Shown: piece after piece, positions 35,727-44,334 of the stretch | How positions within the stretch are numbered: the first letter of the stretch is position 1 | Layout of the letters: each line of letters starts with the position of its first letter | Translations under genes and position numbers: made by a program | Source of the DNA: Halorubellus salinus | Lineage (GTDB): Archaea > Halobacteriota > Halobacteria > Halobacteriales > Natrialbaceae | Direction: 5' to 3' | Assembly: GCF_020567525.1 (NCBI RefSeq) | Contig: NZ_JAJCVI010000004.1 | Coordinates: forward strand, 248,001-312,000 | DNA length: 64,000 nt | Notes under the pieces: generated by a model | What the model saw: only the letters and a program-made list of their open reading frames with translations | What the model was told of the DNA's origin: nothing | The model's database searches: none

Positions 35727-35922
35727 CCACCGTAGGAATTGACCGGCGGCTCCGGCCTCTCCCCCGACTTTCGACGACATCTTCCCCGAACGAAAACACG
35801 AATCGTCGGTCTCGGGTGTCGCCCGCTCTCCCGGCGAGCGGTCGTGCATTCGGGCGCGCCACCCTGTTCGAGGAACCCGCAGCGGAGAAGCAGTTATGTC
35901 GCTCCGAGCGCGAATACCGTCG

Positions 35923-36720
35923 ATGCGAACGCACACGCTGGGCGAGGGCGAACCGGCGCTCGCGGTCGTCGTCGGCCAGCACGGCGACGAACCCTGCGGC
36001 GAACTGGCGATGGAGCGACTCCTCGCCGCCGACGACCTCCAGGTCACGGGCGCGGTCCTGTTCGTCGTCGCGAACGAGCGCGCCGCCGAGGCCGGCGACC
36101 GGTTCGTGGACGTCGACCTGAACCGCGCGTACCCCGGCGACCCCGACGCCGATGCCCACGAGGTGCGGCTCGCGCACGACCTCCTCGACGTCGTCGACGA
36201 CCTGCCCGTGCTCGACCTCCACTCGACGGTGTCGACGGTCGAACCGTTCGCGCTCTACCAGCGACTCACGCCCGGGACGCGACGGATGCTCGAACGCACC
36301 GGGCTCGACCGCGCGGTCGACATCCGGACCGAAGCCGGCGGGATGACCACGCACGTCGACGGCGTCGCCGTCGAATGTGGCCTCAAGGGGAGCGCGGCGG
36401 CGGTCGACAACGCGGAGCGAGTGCTCAGGAACGTGCTCGCCGCCTACGGCGTCGTCGACGGCGAGGCGGCCGTCAGCGACCCGACCGTGTTCGAGGTGAC
36501 CGGGCGCGTCGACGGCACGGGCTACGAGTTCCTCGGCGAGAACTTCGTCGCCGTTCCGGCGGGCACGCCGTTCGCACGACGCGGCGACGACGAACTCGTC
36601 GCCGACGACCCGTTCTACCCGGTCCTGATGTCCACTGACGGCTACGAGGACAGCGTCGGATTCCGCGCCACGCGACGCGGCCCGCTCTCCGAGCGTCCCG
36701 ACGACGACGAGCGCGACTGA
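35923..36720 (+). CDS. Succinylglutamate desuccinylase/aspartoacylase-family zinc deacylase
   Basis: The 265-residue product starts MRTHTLGEGEPALAVVVGQH. Zinc ligands of the M14-like AstE/AspA family are visible: His and Glu in GQHGDEPCGELA and the later His in DDLPVLDLHSTVST. The substrate-Arg region is FVDVDLNRAYPGDPDADAHE. The family removes acyl groups from amino acids such as N-acetylaspartate or succinylglutamate; the natural substrate is unknown. An ATG at 35896 adds nine residues (MSLRARIPS), but the TATA-like gttatg there fits a leaderless start at 35923. It diverges from the transporter operon. Confidence 0.82.
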   Translation: MRTHTLGEGEPALAVVVGQHGDEPCGELAMERLLAADDLQVTGAVLFVVANERAAEAGDRFVDVDLNRAYPGDPDADAHEVRLAHDLLDVVDDLPVLDLHSTVSTVEPFALYQRLTPGTRRMLERTGLDRAVDIRTEAGGMTTHVDGVAVECGLKGSAAAVDNAERVLRNVLAAYGVVDGEAAVSDPTVFEVTGRVDGTGYEFLGENFVAVPAGTPFARRGDDELVADDPFYPVLMSTDGYEDSVGFRATRRGPLSERPDDDERD

Positions 36721-36762
36721 CGACCCGGCGACGGCGAGCGCCGGGTCCCGATCACCACGACG

Positions 36763-36993
36763 CTACTCGCGCCTCGCGAGCCGGCGGCCGACGGCGGCGA
36801 GGACGAGACCCACGACGAGCGCGGCGAGCCCGGCGATGGCGAGCGTCGAGTCGACGGTCCCGACGCACTCGGGGTGACAGCCCTGCGTCGGGACGCCGGC
36901 GGCGAAGACCGCGCTCGCCGGTGCGACGACGAGCCCGACGTACAGCGCGGTCCACCCGAGTTCGGTACTCGTCTTCGAGAGCAGTGACGGCAT
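36763..36993 (-). CDS. Small membrane protein with a Cys pair (76 aa)
   Basis: The protein starts MPSLLSKTSTELGWTALYVG and has two helices (WTALYVGLVVAPASAVFAAG and LAIAGLAALVVGLVLAAVGR). Between them is a short external loop PTQGCHPECVGTVDS, in which two Cys could form a disulphide or bind metal. The tail RRLARRE is basic and should be cytosolic. Family unknown. In-frame codons upstream to 37248 are antisense to the next gene and are not used. Confidence 0.6.
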   Translation of the reverse strand: MPSLLSKTSTELGWTALYVGLVVAPASAVFAAGVPTQGCHPECVGTVDSTLAIAGLAALVVGLVLAAVGRRLARRE

Positions 36994-37116
36994 TCGACCC
37001 GACGGTTCGCGGCCGGGACTTGTGGTCGTTGCGGTCGGGACCGCGACGCCCGTCGGCACCGAAGACGGCCGCCGGCCACCCGAACCGTGATGCTCGCCGA
37101 GCGCGTCTCTTGAAGC

Positions 37117-37365
37117 ATGCAGGATTCCATCGCGACCCGGCTGGCTGGCATCGAGGTCGGCGACCTCGTCAGGTGGAACGACCGCACCGCGCCGGAGGTC
37201 GTCGAGGACGTCAGCGCCGATCACTTCGACGTCCGGACGTCGCAGCACGACTACTATCGGTTCTACGTCGAGGAAGGCGTGGTCGAGAACCGGGGGACCG
37301 ACGAGCGCGCTCGCGTCGAGTCCTTCGAGGTCGTCGGCGACGTCTGCGACGTCGACCTCTGGTAG
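37117..37365 (+). CDS. Small hypothetical protein (82 aa)
   Basis: The product starts MQDSIATRLAGIEVGDLVRW and continues NDRTAPEVVEDVSADHFDVR, then YYRFYVEEGVVENRGTDERA, ending VGDVCDVDLW. The strand-rich pattern with GDLVRW is like a small SH3-type beta barrel. It is acidic, as expected for a haloarchaeon. No family is recognised and no partner overlaps. Confidence 0.6.
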   Translation: MQDSIATRLAGIEVGDLVRWNDRTAPEVVEDVSADHFDVRTSQHDYYRFYVEEGVVENRGTDERARVESFEVVGDVCDVDLW

Positions 37366-37404
37366 CGCGCCACTCTGCTTTCGAGTCCGCGGCGACGACC
37401 GACG

Positions 37405-38022
37405 CTACGCCGTGACGCCCAGGTGCGTCGCGAGGAACTCGGCGGCGTCGACGCCGACCTTCTCGTGCTGGCCGACGAAGTGGTGGTCCGAGCCGTACTT
37501 GACGACGGACTGCTGGCAGCGCTCGGCGGCCTCGACGACGGGGATGGAGTCCGCGACCTCGTCGCGTTCGCCGTACCCGACCTGGAGGGGACAGGGAAGG
37601 TCCTCGACCACGGCCGAGGCATCCAACTCGTCGCCGAGCCGGCTCGCCGGAGCGAGGACGGCAGCAGCCTGGACGGGGACGTCGACGCTCGCGGCGGCGA
37701 GGATGGCGATCGCACCGCCGAAGCTGTACCCGTAGACGCCGACGGCGTCGTAGCGGTCGGCCGCCCACCGGAGCGCGTTCCGGGCGTCCTCGCGTTCGCC
37801 GTAGCCGTCGTCCCAGTCGCCGTAGTCGAACCGGAGGCAGTCGACGCCGTGGTCGGCGAGCGCATCGCTGGTGGCGGTGAGTCGGCGGTCGCTCCGGGCC
37901 CCACCAAGTTGCGGGTGTGGTGGGCACGCGACCACGCACGCGGTCGCGTCCGTCCCGGCGACGTCGAGGGTCGCGCGGACGTCCCGGGCACCCGGGACGA
38001 GCACGACGTCGGAGTCGGTCAT
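37405..38022 (-). CDS. Alpha/beta hydrolase (dienelactone-hydrolase-like)
   Basis: The 205-residue enzyme starts MTDSDVVLVPGARDVRATLD. The nucleophile elbow is AVGVYGYSFGGAIAILAAAS. The acid probably lies in CPLQVGYGERDEVADSIPVV and the catalytic His in VKYGSDHHFVGQHEKVGVDA. The oxyanion region is ACVVACPPHPQLGGARSDRR. This subgroup often hydrolyses esters or is annotated as a phospholipase/carboxylesterase-like protein; the substrate is not known. Upstream in-frame codons to 38256 are non-coding in character. Confidence 0.82.
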   Translation of the reverse strand: MTDSDVVLVPGARDVRATLDVAGTDATACVVACPPHPQLGGARSDRRLTATSDALADHGVDCLRFDYGDWDDGYGEREDARNALRWAADRYDAVGVYGYSFGGAIAILAAASVDVPVQAAAVLAPASRLGDELDASAVVEDLPCPLQVGYGERDEVADSIPVVEAAERCQQSVVKYGSDHHFVGQHEKVGVDAAEFLATHLGVTA

Positions 38023-38257
38023 GTCGACGCCATACGTCCGGTCGACCCTTGAACGCCCCGGGTCGTGCCCGGAGCCGTCGCGTGGCGGGTCCGTACGGTG
38101 CCGAGGCTGTCGCGTGGAGTCGAACCGGGTGCGGCCTCCTCTCTCCCTCATGGAGGAGGCACCCGGCCGCCCGCGTCCTGGCGACGCTGCGGTCGCAACG
38201 GAGCTGCCCCCGTTGCAGGGGGGTCTATGTGACGTCCCGCAAAATCCCCCGAGCATG

Positions 38258-38282
38258 GACTATCATGTTCATAGTCAACATG
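38258..38282. promoter_or_regulatory. Two interlocked inverted repeats upstream of pspA
   Basis: GACTAT (38258-38263) pairs with ATAGTC (38271-38276), and CATGTT (38264-38269) pairs with AACATG (38277-38282). Each pair has a 7-base centre and they interlock. The site is about 50 bases upstream of the TATA box of the pspA-like gene, a likely place for an activator or repressor of envelope stress. Confidence 0.5.
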
Positions 38283-38332
38283 TAACGCGTTCTTCCTTTG
38301 TGACCGACGCATACCCATTCGAAACCTGACGC

Positions 38333-38338
38333 TTTTAA
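38333..38338 (+). promoter_or_regulatory. TATA-like box of pspA
   Basis: The sequence ttttaa within cgcttttaagg lies 25-30 bases upstream of the ATG at 38363, consistent with a leaderless transcript. Confidence 0.5.
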
Positions 38339-38362
38339 GGTCGTGGCTGCTAGGAAACGGGT

Positions 38363-39202
38363 ATGGGAATCCTGTCTCGGGCATCGTACATCATCCGGTC
38401 GAAACTGAACTCGATCCTCAACCGCGCGGAGGACCCGGGGGAGACGCTCGACTACTCCTACGAGCAGATGCGCGACCAACTCCAGCAGGTCAAGAAGGGC
38501 ATCGCGGACCTCACGACGCAGAAGAAGCGCCTGGAGATGCAGAAGAAGCGCCTCGAGGAGAACGTCGAGAAGCACAACGACCAGGCTCGCGAAGCCGTCA
38601 AGCAGGACCGCGAGGACCTGGCGCGCAAGGCCCTCGAGAAGAAGAAGTCGAAGATGAACCAGATCGAGGAGCTGGAGTCCCAGATCGCGGACCTCCAGAA
38701 CACCCAGGACCAGCTCGTCGAGAAGAAGGAGACGTTGCAGCAGCGCATCGAGGAGTTCAAGACCAAGAAGGAGTCGATGAAGGCGCGCTACGAGGCCGCG
38801 GAGGCGAGCGCGCGCGTCAGCGAGGCGATGACGGGTGCGGGCGACGAGATGGAGGACGTCGGGCGCTCCATCGAGCGTGCAGAGGAGCGCACGAACGACA
38901 TGGAGGCTCGTGCCGCTGCGATGGACGAACTCCACGACTCGGGGGCGTTCGAGGACGTCCTCAGCGACAAGGACTCCATCGACCGCGAGCTCGAGCAGGT
39001 GTCGACGGATTCGAGCGTCGACGCGGAGCTGGACACGCTCAAGGCGGAGATGGGCAAGAGCGAGCCCGCGGAGACGGAAGCCGAGACGGAGACGGAGACG
39101 GAGGCGGCCGACGGTGGGGGCGCGAGCGAGGACGCCGGCGGCGAGGTCGCGGACAGCGAGGTCGAGGCGGAACTCGAGGAACTGCAGGACGAGGAGCAGT
39201 AG
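38363..39202 (+). CDS. pspA: PspA/IM30 (ESCRT-III-like) family protein
   Basis: The 279-residue protein starts MGILSRASYIIRSKLNSILN, the family's amphipathic helix zero. The next 150 residues are a long alpha-helical hairpin (QLQQVKKGIADLTTQKKRLE and KKKSKMNQIEELESQIADLQ). PspA proteins form membrane-remodelling polymers and respond to envelope damage. The C-terminal 70 residues are a disordered, Glu-rich extension (SEPAETEAETETETEAADGG) not found in bacterial PspA. It has its own TATA box with a pair of inverted repeats upstream, so stress regulation is likely. The next gene, a membrane protein, follows after 89 bases. Confidence 0.88.
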   Translation: MGILSRASYIIRSKLNSILNRAEDPGETLDYSYEQMRDQLQQVKKGIADLTTQKKRLEMQKKRLEENVEKHNDQAREAVKQDREDLARKALEKKKSKMNQIEELESQIADLQNTQDQLVEKKETLQQRIEEFKTKKESMKARYEAAEASARVSEAMTGAGDEMEDVGRSIERAEERTNDMEARAAAMDELHDSGAFEDVLSDKDSIDRELEQVSTDSSVDAELDTLKAEMGKSEPAETEAETETETEAADGGGASEDAGGEVADSEVEAELEELQDEEQ

Positions 39203-39291
39203 CGACCCGTTCCACGGACGCGGTCCCGGGACGCGTTTCGCGGCGTCGATTGGCCGGACTGTTTTGACGGACGCGGTCGAACTGTGGAGGC

Positions 39292-40368
39292 ATGAGCGAC
39301 GACCCCGAGCAGCCGAGCGACACGATGCGCGAGCGCGCGGCGGCGAGTTCGCGGAAGCTACGGGTCCTGATGGGCGTGAACCGGTGGGTGCTCGCGTTCG
39401 CCATCGCGGGGTTCGTGTTCGCGACCGTCGTCGTCGTCGGCGTCGTGCATCCGACGGAGGCCATCCGGATGCTGCGCACCGGCGACCCCGTCGAGACGCT
39501 GTTCCAGGCGTTCGTCGGCGCCATCATCACGGGCGTGACGCTCGTGCTGACGTTGAACCAGCTCGTGCTCTCCCAGGAGCTCGGCGCGGTCGGCGATCAG
39601 CGCGAGCGCATGGAGGGCGCGATGTCGTTCCGACGGGACGCCGAGGACGTGTTGTCGTCGGCGGCGGCACCACCGGAGCCGTCGGCGTTCCTGCGGTCGC
39701 TCGTGGACGCGAGCGCGGACCGGGCGGACGCGCTCGCCGACGCGGTCGAGGACGCGGACGCGAGCGACGAGTTCGTCGACGCCGTCGACTCGTTCGCGAG
39801 GGACGTCGCGGGGAACGCGAACGCGGTCGGGGACGCGCTGGAGGGCGAGCAGTTCGGGACGTTCGACGTCATCTTCGCGGCACTGGACTACAACTACTCG
39901 TGGAAGCTGTACGCCGCACGGCGACTCCGGAACGAGTATGCCGACGAGTGCACGGACGCGGTGAACGCGGCGTTCGACGACCTCACGGCGGCCCTGGAGC
40001 TGTTCGGGCCGGCACGCGAGCACTTCAAGACGCTTTACTTCCAGTGGGAGCTCGTCGACCTGTCGCGAGCGATCCTCTACGCGGCGATCCCGGCGCTCGT
40101 GGCGTCGGTGTCGATGATCGTGTTCTTCGAGCCGGAGGCGTCGTTCCTCGCGGGGGAGACCGCGGGGTTGTCGCACGCACTGGTGGTGGTCGCGGCGGGG
40201 TCGACGGTGGCGGTGTTCCCGTTCGCCATCCTGCTCTCGTACGTCGTCCGCATCGCGACGGTGACGAAGCGCACGCTCTCCATCGGGCCGTTCATCCTCC
40301 GGGAGACCGACCGGAGCGCGGACCTGGACTGGGACAGTGCGACCATCGACGACGACGGCGACGCCTGA
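39292..40368 (+). CDS. Haloarchaeal membrane protein with four helices (358 aa)
   Basis: The protein has two helices at about 32-52 (WVLAFAIAGFVFATVVVVGV) and 70-92 (FQAFVGAIITGVTLVLTLNQ). A central alpha-helical acidic domain of about 160 residues follows (RADALADAVEDADASDEFVD), then two more helices near 265-320 (YAAIPALVASVSMIVFFEPE and AVFPFAILLSYVVRIATVTK). The family is known to me only as hypothetical in haloarchaea. Its position next to pspA suggests an envelope role, but the 89-base gap leaves co-transcription open. Confidence 0.7.
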   Translation: MSDDPEQPSDTMRERAAASSRKLRVLMGVNRWVLAFAIAGFVFATVVVVGVVHPTEAIRMLRTGDPVETLFQAFVGAIITGVTLVLTLNQLVLSQELGAVGDQRERMEGAMSFRRDAEDVLSSAAAPPEPSAFLRSLVDASADRADALADAVEDADASDEFVDAVDSFARDVAGNANAVGDALEGEQFGTFDVIFAALDYNYSWKLYAARRLRNEYADECTDAVNAAFDDLTAALELFGPAREHFKTLYFQWELVDLSRAILYAAIPALVASVSMIVFFEPEASFLAGETAGLSHALVVVAAGSTVAVFPFAILLSYVVRIATVTKRTLSIGPFILRETDRSADLDWDSATIDDDGDA

Positions 40369-40437
40369 GTCGAGGCGGGTCGTCGCGGGCCGGTCGTCGC
40401 TCGCGCCTTTTTTCTCGCCGCGTCGGGTAGTCGACGT

Positions 40438-42423
40438 ATGCGATTGCTGTTCGTGCACGTCGACGCGGTGGCGCTCTCCCGGGGCGACCGAGCACTCGAC
40501 CAGGACGACGCGGGCGAGCGCGCGGCGACGGTACCGGCCGAGAGCGCGGTCGCGTCGGCGTCGTTCGCGGATGCGCTCGTCGCGTTCGCGACGGTCGAGT
40601 CGGGGGACGGGACGGCGGCGGGTGCGGTCCGCGCGGCGGCGGCGGACGCGGTCCGGGAGACCGCGGCGGACCTCCGGGTGGACGACGTCGTCCTGATGCC
40701 GTCGGCGCTCCTGAGCGACCGTGCGGCGCCGCCGGCGGCGGCCGCGACGGTGTGGGACGGGTTCCCCGCGGCGGTCGTGGGCGACGCGGGGACCGGGCGC
40801 GCGCCGTCGGCGGGGTTCGAGACGACGGTGGCCGGGTTCGGGTGGCGGTACGCACTGGACGTGGCGACGAAGGCGCATCCGTTCGCGACGGCCGCACGTA
40901 CCGTCGACCCGGCGAGCGCGGCCGCCGTCGCGAGCGAGACGCGCGAGCGCTCCCCGACCGAAACCTCGTGGACGGTGGTCACGCCGGACGGTGGCCGTGC
41001 GGCGCCTGCGGCGTTCGTCGCCGACCACGGCCCAGCCGAGGGCGTCGTCCGCGCGATGCGTGCGGTCGTCCCGTCGCTCGACGCGCCGGCGCGGACGACG
41101 AGCGCGCCGTCGGGGGAGCGCCCGCCGGACCGCGGGGACCGCGCTCGTGCGCTCGGCGTCGCCGACCGCGACCCCCTGGACCCGGCGGCCCGGTTGCGGC
41201 CCGCCGGCGCGTTCGTCCGCGACCGGCTCGGGGACGCGGTCGCTGCCGTCGTCGAGGCGCGCGACCCGGCTCCGCAGCGCGTCGCCGGACCGCGTGCGCT
41301 CGACCTCGCCGACGACGCCGTGCGGGCGTACGCGGCGACGCTCGGCGTCGACGGGTACGGGGTGGCGCTCGCCGACCGACGGGTGCTCCCGGACGCGCTC
41401 GGCGCTGGAACGGCGCTCGCGACGCTCGCCGACGCGGGCGTGGGCGCGACCGACGCACCCGTGGCCGCGTTCGACGCGGACGCGCCGGCGCCCGCCGCGA
41501 CCGGGTCGTGGTCGGCGACCGCCACCACCGCTGGCTTCCCGACGGCGGGGTCGCGCGCACCGGCGATCCATGAGACGTCCGCGACCGTCGCGGCCGCTCG
41601 CGACGCGGTCGCCGACCACGCCGCGCTCGCCGTCGCGCTCGCCGAGGCCTCCGGCCTCGACCCGCTCCCCGTCGTCACCGTCTCCCCGAGCTTCGACGGC
41701 GACGAGGCGTGGACGGACGCGCTCGCGGCACGCATCGACGCGCCCGTCCTGGTCCGCGTCGACGACGAGGCGCCCGCGGCGTGGCCGCTCCAGGTCGAGA
41801 CCGCGGTCGCCACGCCAGAGGGCGACGCGCTCCGGACGGGCGTCGTTCGACTCGACGACGACGGCCTCCGGCAGTTCGCGCCCGACGTCGACCGCGTTCC
41901 CGTGGTCGTGCACGCCGCGCCCGCCGGGGCGCTCGACGCGACGCTGGCCGCCGTCTGCGACGCCAGCGCGCCCGCGATCACCGACGAGGATTCGGCCGCG
42001 GCCGCGAGCACGTCGACGCCGCTCCCGGACTGGCTCGCGCCGACGCAGGTCAGACTCGTCCCCGTCGCCGACGAGCACGTCGACCGCGCCACGGCCATCG
42101 CCGACGCGCTCGCAGCGGCCGGCGTCCGCGTCGACGTCGACGACCGCGCGCTCTCGGTCGGTGCACGCATCGGGACCGCGGAACGCGAGCGCGTTCCCCG
42201 ATACGTCGTCGTCGGCGACGACGAATCCCCCGACGCCGCCCTGCCGGTGACCGACGTCGCGACCGGCCGGGAACGCGAGCGCGACGTCGACGACCTCGCC
42301 GCAGCGGTCGCGGACGCGGTCGCCGAGTCGACCGTCGACGACGCGGCGTCGACCCCACCCGCGACCGCACCTCGACCGAGGCGGCTGTCCGCGCGCCTCG
42401 CGTTCGACGACGCCGAGGAGTGA
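40438..42423 (+). CDS. Threonyl-tRNA synthetase-like protein without recognisable catalytic motifs
   Basis: The 661-residue protein has three parts. Residues 1-150 start MRLLFVHVDAVALSRGDRAL and resemble the archaeal ThrRS editing domain (D-aminoacyl-tRNA deacylase fold). Residues about 565-635 match the class II anticodon-binding domain: PDWLAPTQVRLVPVADEHVD, IADALAAAGVRVDVDDRALS and AERERVPRYVVVGDDE. The middle 400 residues align in order with the ThrRS core (RALGVADRDPLDPAARLRPA), but class II motifs 2 and 3 and the zinc-binding Cys/His are not seen, so it should not charge tRNA. A trans-editing or regulatory role is inferred. A genuine thrS is expected elsewhere. Confidence 0.75.
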   Translation: MRLLFVHVDAVALSRGDRALDQDDAGERAATVPAESAVASASFADALVAFATVESGDGTAAGAVRAAAADAVRETAADLRVDDVVLMPSALLSDRAAPPAAAATVWDGFPAAVVGDAGTGRAPSAGFETTVAGFGWRYALDVATKAHPFATAARTVDPASAAAVASETRERSPTETSWTVVTPDGGRAAPAAFVADHGPAEGVVRAMRAVVPSLDAPARTTSAPSGERPPDRGDRARALGVADRDPLDPAARLRPAGAFVRDRLGDAVAAVVEARDPAPQRVAGPRALDLADDAVRAYAATLGVDGYGVALADRRVLPDALGAGTALATLADAGVGATDAPVAAFDADAPAPAATGSWSATATTAGFPTAGSRAPAIHETSATVAAARDAVADHAALAVALAEASGLDPLPVVTVSPSFDGDEAWTDALAARIDAPVLVRVDDEAPAAWPLQVETAVATPEGDALRTGVVRLDDDGLRQFAPDVDRVPVVVHAAPAGALDATLAAVCDASAPAITDEDSAAAASTSTPLPDWLAPTQVRLVPVADEHVDRATAIADALAAAGVRVDVDDRALSVGARIGTAERERVPRYVVVGDDESPDAALPVTDVATGRERERDVDDLAAAVADAVAESTVDDAASTPPATAPRPRRLSARLAFDDAEE

Positions 42424-42537
42424 ACAGCAGGCGCTGGGGAACGACCGTCCATCGAGAGCCCGGGCGACGACCGGCGGCTAATTCGAGCCGGCGCGACCCA
42501 TAATCTTAATACTCCGACTTCGGATGGTTGCATCGTC

Positions 42538-43257
42538 ATGCTCGACGGGTTCGTCACGGCTGGCCTCGGCGTGCTGCTGGCCGTGGGTGCGTGGGGACTG
42601 TACGCCGGGCGGTTCGACGCGCGCGGCGGCCGCGGGCAGCTGTTCGTCGACGACGTCGCGTACCTGACGCGCGCCGACCTCCGCGAGCCTTCGCGGCTCC
42701 TCGACCCGTCGAAGGCCGCGAACATCCTCATCGCGGCGCTCGAGACGCTCCTGCTCGTCATCGCGACCGTGACCGTCGTCGCGGTCGCCGCCCGCACGAA
42801 CCCCGCGCCGTGGTTCCTCGCGGTCGCCGCCGTCGGCGTGCTCGTCGGCGGGTACCTCGTCTTCCGCGGCGTCTACGTCCGTCTCGGGTTCGCGGTCCCG
42901 GAGCCCGCGCGTACCGTGAACGCGTTCGGTGCCGGGTTCGAGCGCGTCGCCGGCACCGACGCCGCCGCGGACTTCACCGCCATCCACGACGCGATGGGGC
43001 GGACACGCGCCACCGGCGACTCCGACGCCGCGACCGCCGCCGTCCTCGCCGCGGCACGCGCCGACGTCGACGCCGACGAGTTGCGGGACTGGGCGGCCGA
43101 CAGCGGCCTCGCCAGTCCCGCGTCCGTCGACGCGCGCGTCGACGACCTCGCGACCGCCGGCCTGCTCGACCCCGACGCGTTCGCGCTCGCCGACGACCGC
43201 CTCGCGACCGCCGACCCCGAAGACGTCGCCGCGGCCGCAACCACTGCAGTCGCCTGA
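42538..43257 (+). CDS. Membrane protein with helical cytosolic domain (239 aa)
   Basis: The protein begins with a helix (MLDGFVTAGLGVLLAVGAWG), followed by a 45-residue loop and two further helices (ILIAALETLLLVIATVTVVA and WFLAVAAVGVLVGGYLVFRG). The C-terminal 130 residues are soluble and helical, ending in a possible winged-helix-like ELRDWAADSGLASPASVDAR and VDDLATAGLLDPDAFALAD. Family not recognised. A TATA-like cttaatac lies near 42504-42511. It converges with the epimerase gene. Confidence 0.65.
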   Translation: MLDGFVTAGLGVLLAVGAWGLYAGRFDARGGRGQLFVDDVAYLTRADLREPSRLLDPSKAANILIAALETLLLVIATVTVVAVAARTNPAPWFLAVAAVGVLVGGYLVFRGVYVRLGFAVPEPARTVNAFGAGFERVAGTDAAADFTAIHDAMGRTRATGDSDAATAAVLAAARADVDADELRDWAADSGLASPASVDARVDDLATAGLLDPDAFALADDRLATADPEDVAAAATTAVA

Positions 43258-43281
43258 ATCGACCCGCGGGCTCGCTCGCCG

Positions 43282-44334
43282 TCAGCGCTCGACGGCGCCC
43301 GTGCCGGCGTGCTCGTCGAACGCGATGGCGCCGCCCTCGCGGACGGGGCCGTCGTAGGGGTCGTCGGCGAGCAGTAGCGACCCGTCGAGGTCGACGTGGT
43401 CGCACAGCGGCGCGAGGTGCGCGCCGGCGGCGATGGCGGCGTTCGATTCGACCATGCACCCGAGCATCGTCTCCAGGCCGTGCGCTCGTGCGGCGGCGAA
43501 GAGGTCGCGGGCGGCCTGCACGCCACCGCACTTCATGAGCTTGCACGTCACGATGTCCGCGCGATTCGCGATCTGTGGGACGTCGCTCGCGGTGACGCAG
43601 GACTCGTCGACCGCGATGGGGAGCGGCGACCGCTCGTAGACGTACCGGAGGCCCTCCGGGTCGGTCGCGGGGACGGGCTGTTCGACGAACTCGACGCCCG
43701 CGTCCGCGAGCCAGTCTGCCTTCCGCACCGCCTCTTTCGGGGTCCACGCCTCGTTCGCGTCCACGCGGAGGGTGGCGTCCGGCGCGCCCTCGCGGACGGC
43801 GTCGACGACGGCGCGGTCGCGGTCCGTGCCGACCTTCACCTTCAGCGTCCCGTAGCCTGCCGCCGCCGCGGCCTCGGCCTTCTCCCGGATGCGGTCGGTC
43901 GTGTCCAGCCCGATGGTGAACGACGTGTCCGGCGCGCTCGCGGGGTCGAGACCCAGATACCGGTGGAGTGGGACGTCGAGGCGCTTCGCGACGAGGTCGT
44001 GGACCGCGATGCTGACCGCGGCGCGCGCGGCCGGATTGTCGTGCACCGCGCGCTCGCATTCGGCCTCTATCCGGCGCGTCTGGAACGGGTCGACGTCCGC
44101 GACGGCGGCTTCGAGGTCGGGGAGCACCGCCTCGACGGTCGCCGCGGTCTCGCCGTAGTGGCGCGACGGCGCGGCCGCGCCCACGCCAACCACGGCGTCG
44201 CTCCCATCCTCACCAGTGGCGTCGTCGCGAACGCGAACGACGACGTTCTCCGCGACGTCCTGGCTCCCGCGGGAGATGGTGAACGTGTCCGCGAGCGGGA
44301 GGTCGACGCGCTCGACGTCGAACTCCAGGGTCAT
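43282..44334 (-). CDS. Enolase-superfamily epimerase (dipeptide epimerase / N-acyl amino acid racemase type)
   Basis: The 350-residue enzyme starts MTLEFDVERVDLPLADTFTI. Active-site features of the muconate-lactonising subgroup are present: the acid/base Lys in AGYGTLKVKVGTDRDRAVVD, metal ligands in TLRVDANEAWTPKEAV, GVEFVEQPVP and PIAVDESCVTA, and the second Lys in ADIVTCKLMKCGGVQAARDL. Relatives epimerise L-Ala-D/L-Glu from peptidoglycan, and DgcA-like members racemise N-acetyl-D-glutamate. The ATG overlaps the stop of the DUF1611 gene by 4 nt. The pairing favours a D-glutamate or murein-peptide substrate; which of the two cannot be decided from sequence. Confidence 0.87.
   Translation of the reverse strand: MTLEFDVERVDLPLADTFTISRGSQDVAENVVVRVRDDATGEDGSDAVVGVGAAAPSRHYGETAATVEAVLPDLEAAVADVDPFQTRRIEAECERAVHDNPAARAAVSIAVHDLVAKRLDVPLHRYLGLDPASAPDTSFTIGLDTTDRIREKAEAAAAAGYGTLKVKVGTDRDRAVVDAVREGAPDATLRVDANEAWTPKEAVRKADWLADAGVEFVEQPVPATDPEGLRYVYERSPLPIAVDESCVTASDVPQIANRADIVTCKLMKCGGVQAARDLFAAARAHGLETMLGCMVESNAAIAAGAHLAPLCDHVDLDGSLLLADDPYDGPVREGGAIAFDEHAGTGAVER

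Larger units (their letters stand above)
38023..38362. other. Intergenic region with stem-loops and stacked inverted repeats before pspA
   Basis: This 340-base region has no supported gene. It contains GCAACGG-N8-CCGTTGC (38195-38216), runs of pyrimidines and purines that can pair (cctcctctctccctcatgga followed by ggagg near 38132-38155), the interlocked inverted repeats at 38258-38282 and the pspA TATA box at 38333. A structured leader or small RNA is possible. Confidence 0.5.

Noticed and set aside
38090-38180. A tRNA-like ggagtcgaacc sequence (reverse of a T-loop)
   Set aside because: The flanking bases do not form a T stem or an acceptor stem, and no anticodon arm fits at the required distance.
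40438-42423. Annotation as a functional threonine-tRNA ligase
   Set aside because: Editing-like and anticodon-like domains are present, but class II motifs 2 and 3 and the zinc ligands are not visible.
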